Source: SKPS01 sp964469215
Lineage (GTDB): Bacteria > Bacteroidota > Bacteroidia > Bacteroidales > SKPS01
Reading direction: 5' to 3'
NCBI GenBank assembly: GCA_964469215.1
Contig: CAYXYB010000005.1
Coordinates: forward strand, 87,754-151,753
Length of the DNA stretch: 64,000 bases
Shown: piece by piece, positions 37,271-43,604 of the stretch
Numbering within the stretch: the stretch's first letter is position 1
How the letters are laid out: each line of letters starts with the position of its first letter
Position numbers and translations under genes: made by a program
The notes under the pieces: model-generated
The model's database searches: none
Seen by the model: the letters and a program-made list of their open reading frames with translations, nothing else
What the model was told of the DNA's origin: nothing

Positions 37271-38461
37271 ATGAACAGAAAAAAACTCTGGCTCGAGTCG
37301 TTGTTTATCACAATTCTTAACATTATTGTGCTGTATATCTTCTATCTGATGTTAAACATCTCATTCAAGCCCCTCAATTATATAGTAAACACTATCGCAG
37401 ATATAAACCTCAACGACCTTTACTTCTCCAATGTGGCAAACAACACTGTTGACACCAATATCGTGATCGTAAACGTGGAAGATCTCGACCGCAGGGGAAT
37501 AGCTGAACTGATTGATAAGCTGTCACAAGGGAATCCGGCCGCTATCGGGCTTGATGTGTTCTTCTCAAAACATCTCGAAACTCCCGACGACTCTCTTCTG
37601 GCTGCAACTTTGTTAAAACACCGTAACATCATCGTTAATTCTGCTCCATTTTCAGATAAAAAAATCCCCGATACCAATTTCTGGATCCTGCCCGAAGTAT
37701 GTTATGGCCATGCCGGAATTTTATCTGACGAAAACAAAACCGAAACCGTAAGAGAGTTTGAGCCCTTTCTCAGCGGAACAACACCCGCAGTTTGGTCGTT
37801 TGCTACCCGTCTGGTTGAAAAAGTGAAACCCGAAAAGGTTAACCAGCTCATCAAAAGAGATAATGCAACAGAAAAAATCAACTACATAGGATCTCTGGAT
37901 GCATTCATGCTGCTGCATTATTCAGAAATTATTGAGATGACCCCGGCTGACCTTGACATGCTCAATGGAAAGATACTTCTGCTGGGTTATTGCGGTGACC
38001 CCCTTCAGAAACTAACCTGCTTCAACGACATATTTTATACACCGGTAGGCTTCAACCTATCCGTAAACCGTCACCCTGATATGTACGGAATCGTTATACA
38101 CGCCAATATCGTCTCGATGATAATGAATAACCACTATATATCTAACGTACAAGAGGTTATTGTTTATGTCATCTCATTTATTCTGATATTCCTGCACGTC
38201 CTCATGTTTACATGGCTCTACCTGAAAACACAGATCCTGTTCCAGGGGCTGTCACTATTGATACAGTGTATAAGCTTAACACTTGTGTTGTGGCTTGCCT
38301 TTCTGCTGTTCAGCAAATATAGCCTCTACTTTCCCACTGCTGTCCTCCTGGCCTCAATAGCGCTGATACCCAATGTTATTAATATCTACGAGGTGATTGT
38401 TATATTTGCAAAAAAGGCCTTCAAATGGCAAAGCCTGTTTCACCCTGAATCAAACACATAA
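37271..38461 (+). CDS. Stand-alone CHASE2-domain membrane protein
   Basis: The 396-aa protein has one N-terminal membrane segment (about 11-31), a large periplasmic CHASE2-like sensor domain (about 40-285: IVIVNVEDLDRRGIAELIDK, AIGLDVFFSKH and the closing MYGIVIHANIVSMIM), and three C-terminal membrane segments (about 292-315, 320-345, 350-372), ending in about 20 basic residues. CHASE2 is normally fused to a histidine kinase, adenylate cyclase or other cytoplasmic output (family knowledge). Here no output domain follows, so signalling would need a partner. The 6-nt gap behind the metacaspase gene and the 7-nt gap before the FecR-like gene point to one operon and a shared function. Confidence 0.85.
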   Translation: MNRKKLWLESLFITILNIIVLYIFYLMLNISFKPLNYIVNTIADINLNDLYFSNVANNTVDTNIVIVNVEDLDRRGIAELIDKLSQGNPAAIGLDVFFSKHLETPDDSLLAATLLKHRNIIVNSAPFSDKKIPDTNFWILPEVCYGHAGILSDENKTETVREFEPFLSGTTPAVWSFATRLVEKVKPEKVNQLIKRDNATEKINYIGSLDAFMLLHYSEIIEMTPADLDMLNGKILLLGYCGDPLQKLTCFNDIFYTPVGFNLSVNRHPDMYGIVIHANIVSMIMNNHYISNVQEVIVYVISFILIFLHVLMFTWLYLKTQILFQGLSLLIQCISLTLVLWLAFLLFSKYSLYFPTAVLLASIALIPNVINIYEVIVIFAKKAFKWQSLFHPESNT

Positions 38462-38468
38462 AAAGAAT

Positions 38469-39257
38469 ATGAACAGAGGTATTACAAATTTAATTTTGCT
38501 GTTGAGTATGATAGTCCTGGTAAGTGGGCTTGCACCCGACGATTCGGATGAGATGCTTGTATTCAGCACATCAGGTAAGGTGAATCTTCGGCGGGGCAAA
38601 GATGTTTATGAGAATCCCAGGGGGATGAAGATGCTTCCGAAAGATATCCTGCAGATAAATCAGGGATCTGTCACTCTGATAAACAGAAGCCATAAGAGGG
38701 TAACGCTCGACAAAGCAGGAAAATATAACCATACTCAGGTGTATAGCCTTATGGCAAAAGCTGCTGCCTCTCCCGGAACAAGGTACTTCGTTTATGTGTG
38801 GGAAAACATGCAGACAACAGATAGCAGGGTCAATGTACCGGGTGGAATTGTGCGTGGTGAAGAACTGTCTCTGCTGCCATCCGACAGTGTAACCATACTT
38901 TCTGATACAATAGAGTTTTATAACCATAACCCAATGAATGTACTTCACCAGATTACGGTTTTTGATATTGACTTTTCTGAACTTTTTTCAGAGGAGATAG
39001 AAGACAGCACAATCTTCATGTCTTTAAATGCAGTAGCAGCAACCCAACCAGGAAAGTACAGGTGGGAGATAGCCACATGCTTCCAGAAGCCGGTTAAAAG
39101 GTGCTTCTTCATCCCTGAAACTTCTGTAAAACATAATCTTTTGAATGAATTCCGGAAAATCTTATCTGAATTTGACCAGACAGATGATGAAATGCTCCGC
39201 CGCGCACTTGTAATGGAATATCTGGAGAAAAACAAACTATATATCTATCCTTATTGA
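38469..39257 (+). CDS. Small exported FecR-like protein
   Basis: ATG 38469 gives 262 aa with a signal peptide (to about residue 22) and then VFSTSGKVNLRRGKDVYENP and ILQINQGSVTLINRSHKRVTLDKAGKY, resembling the beta-helical FecR-type domain in which a value-bearing surface is read. The rest is unassigned, with IATCFQKPVKRCFF carrying two Cys. FecR-like exported proteins commonly accompany CHASE2 in other bacteria, as I recall, and here it closes the caspase-CHASE2 operon. It has no transmembrane segment after the signal and therefore is probably periplasmic. Confidence 0.7.
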   Translation: MNRGITNLILLLSMIVLVSGLAPDDSDEMLVFSTSGKVNLRRGKDVYENPRGMKMLPKDILQINQGSVTLINRSHKRVTLDKAGKYNHTQVYSLMAKAAASPGTRYFVYVWENMQTTDSRVNVPGGIVRGEELSLLPSDSVTILSDTIEFYNHNPMNVLHQITVFDIDFSELFSEEIEDSTIFMSLNAVAATQPGKYRWEIATCFQKPVKRCFFIPETSVKHNLLNEFRKILSEFDQTDDEMLRRALVMEYLEKNKLYIYPY

Positions 39258-39341
39258 TAACTTTGCCCGGTCAGTTAACAAAAAGTCAACAGGCAGCAAT
39301 AACTGTAATTCAAGATACCGCATAACCAAATGCATTAAATT

Positions 39342-39980
39342 ATGATGAAGAAAGAGAACCTTATGGACGGATACGAAAAAATGGATGGATATGAGAAGAT
39401 TGACCTCTATAATCCTGAGAAAATCAACATTCTGGCTCCATTGTACAAAAAGATCTTAAGTACCGTAGGTGAGGATCCCGAACGTGAAGGCCTTCTCAGC
39501 ACCCCTGTAAGGGTGGCCAAAGCAATACAGTTCCTTACTCACGGTTATGACCTTAATCCCGATGAGATTCTGCGCTCGGCAGTTTTCGAAGAGGATTACA
39601 AACAGATGGTAATAGTTAAGGATATAGAGATATATTCTTTATGCGAGCACCACATGATACCCTTTTTCGGCAAGGCACATGTTGCATACATACCAAACAG
39701 GCATATCGTTGGCCTGAGTAAAATACCACGTGTTGTTGACGCTTTTGCAAGAAGGTTGCAGGTTCAGGAGCGGCTTACCACACAGATAAAAAACTGTATC
39801 CAGGATGCACTTCACCCTCTGGGCGTTGCAGTGGTTATTGAGGCAATACACCTATGTATGTCGATGCGGGGAATTCAGAAACAAAACTCAGTGACAACAA
39901 CTTCAGACTTTACGGGAGCTTTTCTCACCGACAGGACACGTGCAGAATTTATGCACCTCATAGGTTCAAAACTCCATTGA
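39342..39980 (+). CDS. folE: GTP cyclohydrolase I
   Basis: The 212-aa enzyme makes dihydroneopterin triphosphate, the first step to tetrahydrofolate and other pterins. Motifs are EDPEREGLLSTPVRVAKA, the zinc site LCEHHMIPFFGKAHVAYIP (near 105), GLSKIPRVVDAFARRLQVQE and HLCMSMRGI with the second zinc Cys. The N-terminus is odd: MDGYEK is repeated twice in tandem by an 18-bp duplication (39363-39398), and four in-frame ATGs lie within the first 14 codons, so the exact start is uncertain. It ends 13 nt from the convergent ECF sigma gene. Linkage to a CarH-like regulator suggests light-regulated pterin supply (inference). Confidence 0.95.
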   Translation: MMKKENLMDGYEKMDGYEKIDLYNPEKINILAPLYKKILSTVGEDPEREGLLSTPVRVAKAIQFLTHGYDLNPDEILRSAVFEEDYKQMVIVKDIEIYSLCEHHMIPFFGKAHVAYIPNRHIVGLSKIPRVVDAFARRLQVQERLTTQIKNCIQDALHPLGVAVVIEAIHLCMSMRGIQKQNSVTTTSDFTGAFLTDRTRAEFMHLIGSKLH

Positions 39981-39993
39981 CAACCCTAAAATG

Positions 39994-40497
39994 TCAGGCG
40001 AAATCCTTAAGCTTGGCCATCAGCTTCTTCCGTGTGAAGAAAATGCGGCTCTTGACTGTACCTATCGAAATGTTCAGCTTGTCGGCAATCTCCTTGTACT
40101 TGTAACCTTTGATATGCATCGTAAAGGGGATCTTGTATTCATCCTCCAGGGAAGCTATCGCCTTCTCAATGTCCTTAGTGTTGGTCATTGATATCGGATC
40201 TGCAAACCCACTCTCCTTCGTCAGGTTCATGTAATAAAGATCCTTGGACCCGTCGATGATGGTGTTGGCCTTCATGTTACGGCGATAACTGTTGATGAAA
40301 GTGTTCTTCATTATAGTGAACAACCACGCTTTCAGGTTATCTTCCTTAACAAACTTGTCGCGGTTGGTCAGTGCCTTCAGATAGGTCTCCTGTAAAAGAT
40401 CATCGGCATCATCACGGTTGGCAGTAAGGCTATATGCAAAATACTCAAGGTTTTTCTGTAAACCCGTTAACTGATAATTGAACTCTATTGCTGTCAT
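39994..40497 (-). CDS. ECF-type RNA polymerase sigma factor
   Basis: ATG 40497 gives 167 aa. The sigma-2 region (about 8-75) shows AYSLTANRDDADDLLQETYL and LKAWLFTIMKNTFINSYRR. The sigma-4 region (about 108-160) has IPFTMHIKGYKYKEIADKLN and a helix-turn-helix ending TVKSRIFFTRKKL. The longer upstream frame is Cys/Ile-rich low-complexity and crosses repeated TTGTTGA motifs, so it is leader DNA. No anti-sigma gene is adjacent. A CarH/LitR-like regulator lies upstream on the same strand, a pairing known for light-induced carotenoid clusters in other bacteria (family knowledge), but no crt genes are present here. Confidence 0.93.
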   Translation of the reverse strand: MTAIEFNYQLTGLQKNLEYFAYSLTANRDDADDLLQETYLKALTNRDKFVKEDNLKAWLFTIMKNTFINSYRRNMKANTIIDGSKDLYYMNLTKESGFADPISMTNTKDIEKAIASLEDEYKIPFTMHIKGYKYKEIADKLNISIGTVKSRIFFTRKKLMAKLKDFA

Positions 40498-40513
40498 GAT
40501 TTGTGTGTTTAAA

Positions 40514-40662
40514 TTTTGTTGAACAAAAATACAACAATAATAAACACAAATGCAAATTTTGTTGAACATTTTTTTCAACAAAATAGATTAATTCTAAATA
40601 ATAATAGCTTTATAACACTGTTTTTCTATTATTTATAAATTTTATTGTTGATATTTATAAAT
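40514..40662 (-). promoter_or_regulatory. Candidate operator/promoter region of the ECF sigma gene with repeated TTGTTGA motifs
   Basis: Upstream of the sigma start, TTTTGTTGAA occurs at 40514-40523 and 40557-40566, and inverted at 40574-40583. A fourth TTGTTGA lies at 40645-40651. The first is part of a perfect 7+1+7 palindrome (40514-40528). The three direct copies start 43 and 86 nt apart. Two copies of the palindrome ATTTATAAAT (40631 and 40653) are exactly 22 bp apart. This looks like a multi-site regulator platform; the CarH-like protein is the obvious candidate (inference). The rest of 40498-40784 is AT-rich without a gene. Confidence 0.5.
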
Positions 40663-40784
40663 TACACCCCCTATTCTTCTGTTTAATGTTTTGCCCTGTT
40701 ATCAAACGTTTCAGTAAACATATGGATATTATACATTTTTTTAGATGTTCGATTCGCTCACGTTCTTTGTGTTCGCTTCGCGGT

Positions 40785-41672
40785 CTACTTCAGCAAATCG
40801 TTTAGCTCCTGCTTGAAATCGTGTGGGTCTGAAAGATGAATAACATTGTGGGGCAACACTGCTGAACACTGATCCAGCTGTGATCCCGTTACATAAATCT
40901 TTTTGCTTTTAAAATGCTCTGAAAGAGTCTTTAAATAATCCTGCAACTCCCCTCTTGTTATAGGTGAAGTAAATGTTGTAAGAAGAAAATCGGGGTCGTG
41001 TATGCTGGCAGCCCTTATCACATCCTCAGTTGGGGTTGACTGCCCCAGGTATATCAAACGGTGGCCTATCTTCTTTATCAGGTAGCTGTAAAACAGCAAT
41101 CCAAGCTCATGATACTCATTTTTGTGAAGGAAGAGTATGAATAACTTGGCCTTTGGCGGGTATTTGCTTTCAAGATGCTCAATAGCTCCTATTATCTTCT
41201 GCCTTACCAGGTTCGAAACAAAATGTTCCTGTGCCGGGCTTATGGCACCTGTCTGCCACAATATGCCGGTCTTAAGGAAAAAAGGATAAACTATCTTCGT
41301 AAGGGTCTCTTCAAAACCAAGCTCAATCACAGCATTGCTCAAAGTCTTTTCAAAACGGGTCTCATTGAGGTCAACCATCGCCATGATGAGGCTCTCTATC
41401 TGGTTTTCAAACACATGATTATCAACCATCAGCGTCATCACCCTTTCATTAAGCTCATCGACCGACAGGCCTGCCAGAAGAGAAATCTTATACCCCCTCT
41501 TGTTTAATATCGAGATGTTCAGGAGCCGTTTCAGGTCACAGTTGGAATAGCTTCTTATGTTCGATTCGGAGCGCCCGGGATTAACAATACCGTACCGTTT
41601 CTCCCATATACGTATCGTATGTGCCTTTACCCCCGTCAGCTTCTCAAGGTCCTTTATAGAATAATTACTCAT
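40785..41672 (-). CDS. CarH/LitR-like MerR-family regulator with cobalamin-binding domain
   Basis: ATG 41672 gives 295 aa. The N-terminal MerR winged helix (1-70) reads SIKDLEKLTGVKAHTIRIWEKRY. A four-helix segment (about 85-165) contains Trp139 followed nine residues later by Glu149-His150, the Wx9EH motif of CarH photoreceptors. The B12-binding domain (about 173-295) carries Glu186-x-His188-x-x-Gly191, where the His is the lower cobalt ligand. CarH tetramers bound to adenosylcobalamin repress DNA in the dark and fall apart in light (family knowledge). The residue after the Trp is Gln; in the Thermus protein I recall a His there that ligates cobalt after photolysis. It sits upstream of the ECF sigma gene on the same strand. 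Confidence 0.9.
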   Translation of the reverse strand: MSNYSIKDLEKLTGVKAHTIRIWEKRYGIVNPGRSESNIRSYSNCDLKRLLNISILNKRGYKISLLAGLSVDELNERVMTLMVDNHVFENQIESLIMAMVDLNETRFEKTLSNAVIELGFEETLTKIVYPFFLKTGILWQTGAISPAQEHFVSNLVRQKIIGAIEHLESKYPPKAKLFILFLHKNEYHELGLLFYSYLIKKIGHRLIYLGQSTPTEDVIRAASIHDPDFLLTTFTSPITRGELQDYLKTLSEHFKSKKIYVTGSQLDQCSAVLPHNVIHLSDPHDFKQELNDLLK

Positions 41673-41763
41673 CAGATATCCGTTCACTATTGTTTTCTGG
41701 TATAACAACCATACGGGTTAATTGTTCTGATAAAACGGTCTAAAATTAAACAAAAGGAGTATC

Positions 41764-41842
41764 GGGAGTCGGTAGTCGATAGTCATGAGTCGATAGTCAT
41801 GAGTCGATAGTCATGAGTCGATAGTCATGAGTCGATAGTCAT
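41764..41842. repeat. Heptamer array of alternating ATGAGTC and GATAGTC units, left of the assembly gap
   Basis: Eleven 7-nt units (GGGAGTC, GGTAGTC, then alternating GATAGTC and ATGAGTC) run into the N block. The alternation makes an exact 14-nt higher-order repeat. It is inverted relative to the array at 42456-42553. Confidence 0.9.
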
Positions 41843-41942
41843 NNNNNNNNNNNNNNNNNNNNNNNNNNNNNNNNNNNNNNNNNNNNNNNNNNNNNNNNNN
41901 NNNNNNNNNNNNNNNNNNNNNNNNNNNNNNNNNNNNNNNNNN
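41843..41942. other. Assembly gap of exactly 100 N
   Basis: The round length suggests a placeholder of unknown true size, placed where short reads could not cross the heptamer array. Any reading frame across it is meaningless. Confidence 0.98.
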
Positions 41943-42013
41943 GAGTCTGTAGTCAAGAGTCTGTAGTCGGTAGTCGGTAGTCAAGAGCCGGTAGTCGGTA
42001 GTCGGGGGTGAGC
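41943..42013. repeat. Heptamer array (GGTAGTC-type), right of the assembly gap
   Basis: After the gap the units change to GAGTCTGTAGTCAA and then GGTAGTC, GGTAGTC, AAGAGCC, GGTAGTC, GGTAGTC. It is the same array as 41764-41842 or a second one joined to it. It stops about 15 nt before the four-helix-bundle gene's stop codon. Confidence 0.85.
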
Positions 42014-42028
42014 AGTCGCCATGATCGC

Positions 42029-42403
42029 TCAACTTCTTGTCTTTTTTTGATTTGTGTTTTTCAAAGACCTGATAAGGCCGGACAATATTTTTCTGATCTC
42101 ATCGACCTGATCAATTATTGAGCTTAATTCCGTTGCCTTTATATAATGTAATCTCTCTGCTAAATACGACATAGATTTGACCTCATTGGCAGACCCCTTG
42201 GCGATAACCAGATACTTACGGAAATCAGCATCACTGTCTCGCTCAAAACCCTCAGCAATATTATTAGAAATAGAAACAACAGCCCTGCAAACCTGATCCT
42301 TAAACCCATAGTCCCTCACTCCCCAAAAAAGATTATAAACCAAAACCGCCAAATCCTGCCCTTTCCTCCATGCAATAATATCCTCAAACCTCTTAATAAC
42401 CAT
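42029..42403 (-). CDS. Four-helix-bundle protein of the 23S rRNA intervening-sequence (S23) family
   Basis: The 124-aa protein shows the family pattern: FEDIIAWRKGQDLAVLVYNL, then VCRAVVSISNNIAEGFERDS with the conserved NIAEG, then FRKYLVIAKGSANEVKSMSY. Members occur as free-standing genes or inside rRNA intervening sequences, and the fold is shared with the Avd protein of diversity-generating retroelements. The molecular role is unclear (family knowledge). The gene is bracketed by heptamer arrays in opposite orientation (41764-42013 and 42456-42553), which looks like a cassette. No reverse transcriptase or variable repeat is nearby. Confidence 0.9.
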   Translation of the reverse strand: MVIKRFEDIIAWRKGQDLAVLVYNLFWGVRDYGFKDQVCRAVVSISNNIAEGFERDSDADFRKYLVIAKGSANEVKSMSYLAERLHYIKATELSSIIDQVDEIRKILSGLIRSLKNTNQKKTRS

Positions 42404-42455
42404 AACATACTCTTATTTATTTAACAACTAACCACCAACTATTGACTAAAAACCA

Positions 42456-42553
42456 TTGACTATCTACTACCGACTACCGACTACCGACTACCGACTATCG
42501 ACTATCGACTATCGACTACCGACTACCGACTATCGACTACCGACTATCGACTA
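42456..42553. repeat. Heptamer array (CCGACTA)n, fourteen units, overlapping the rluD stop
   Basis: Fourteen consecutive 7-nt units, mainly CCGACTA and TCGACTA, lie in inverted orientation relative to the GGTAGTC/GATAGTC array on the other side of the four-helix-bundle gene. The rluD stop codon (42537-42539) falls within it, making the RluD end VVDSR repeat-derived. Confidence 0.92.
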
Positions 42554-43592
42554 CTAACTCCCTCCATCGGCGCAGGATTTCCTGAAATCCCGCCGGCAAT
42601 GGGGCTTCAAAGGAGAGCTTATCTGCCGTCACAGGGTGAACAAATGAAAGGGTCATAGCATGCAGAGCCTGCTCCGGGATCAGGTCGAAACAACCCTGCA
42701 CAAATTGTCTGTATCGGGGATAGGTTGTCCCCTTAAGAATCCTTTTACCGCCGTAAGTTTCGTCGTTGAACAGAGGGTGACCGACATGCCGTAAGTGCGC
42801 CCTTATCTGATGGGTGCGCCCGGTTTCAAGCCTGCACTCAACTAGGCTCACATACCCGTATCGCTCAATAATCCTGTAATGTGTAACCGCATGTTTGCCA
42901 GCCGATCCGTCGGGGTAAACCTCCATAATCTTTCTGTCGTGGCGCCCCCTGCCAATGTTGCCGGTGATGGTAGCTGTTTCAGGATCAGGTGTTCCCCATA
43001 CCAGTGCATGGTACAGCCTTCCTATGGTATGATCTGCAAACTGCCTGGCAAGGAGGCTCTGGGTAAGCTCATCCCTTGCTATCAGCATCAGGCCGCTGGT
43101 GTTTTTGTCGATACGGTGTACCAGCCATGGCACCGACTCAGATGCGGGCATCCCCGTCTGCTCCATAATATAATACGTGACACCGTTAAGCAAGGTGCCC
43201 TGATAGTTGCCATACCCCGGATGCACCACCAGCCCTGCCGGCTTGTTGATCACCAGCAGATACTGATCCTCGTAAATGATATCAAGCGGTATCTCCTGCG
43301 GGATGATCTCTACCTCACGTGGCGGGGTGGGCAGCACTATGGTTATGACATCCCCGGGGCGAACCCTGTAACTGGGCTTAACTTCACCACCGTTAACCAG
43401 TATGTTTCCTGCACGCGCGGCCTGTTGTAACCTTGTGCGTGTGGCTCCCTCGATGCGGGTCATAAGAAACTTGTCGATGCGCAGCGGCGACTGCCCCTTA
43501 TCGGCAATAATACGATAATGTTCGTAAAGATCCTGATCTTCAGACTGGTCAGCGTCAGATTCCGTTTGATTCCGCAGGTATTCCTCAGCCAT
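42537..43592 (-). CDS. rluD: RluA/RluD-family 23S rRNA pseudouridine synthase
   Basis: ATG 43592 is used; the frame's first codon is a TTG directly before it. The 351-aa protein has an acidic N-terminus, an S4 RNA-binding domain (about 35-95, RIDKFLMTRIEGATRTRLQQ) and a pseudouridine synthase domain (about 110-330). The catalytic Asp is in WLVHRIDKNTSGLMLIARD, and LETGRTHQIRAHLRHVGHPL follows. The family converts uridines in helix 69 of 23S rRNA. The C-terminus is encoded by the heptamer array. It starts 13 nt after the T9SS-cargo stop, following the PASTA gene, an order familiar near ddl in Bacteroidota, although ddl is elsewhere here. Confidence 0.93.
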   Translation of the reverse strand: MAEEYLRNQTESDADQSEDQDLYEHYRIIADKGQSPLRIDKFLMTRIEGATRTRLQQAARAGNILVNGGEVKPSYRVRPGDVITIVLPTPPREVEIIPQEIPLDIIYEDQYLLVINKPAGLVVHPGYGNYQGTLLNGVTYYIMEQTGMPASESVPWLVHRIDKNTSGLMLIARDELTQSLLARQFADHTIGRLYHALVWGTPDPETATITGNIGRGRHDRKIMEVYPDGSAGKHAVTHYRIIERYGYVSLVECRLETGRTHQIRAHLRHVGHPLFNDETYGGKRILKGTTYPRYRQFVQGCFDLIPEQALHAMTLSFVHPVTADKLSFEAPLPAGFQEILRRWRELVVDSR

Positions 43593-43604
43593 CAATCTTC
43601 CGGA

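Noticed and set aside
41811..42032. Minus-strand frame rich in TDYRL
   Set aside because: It crosses the N gap and is array DNA.
42029..42403. Avd component of a diversity-generating retroelement
   Set aside because: There is no reverse transcriptase, template repeat or variable repeat nearby; the protein fits the S23 family on its own.
41764..42553. CRISPR array
   Set aside because: The repeats have a 7-nt period with no unique spacers, and no cas genes are nearby.
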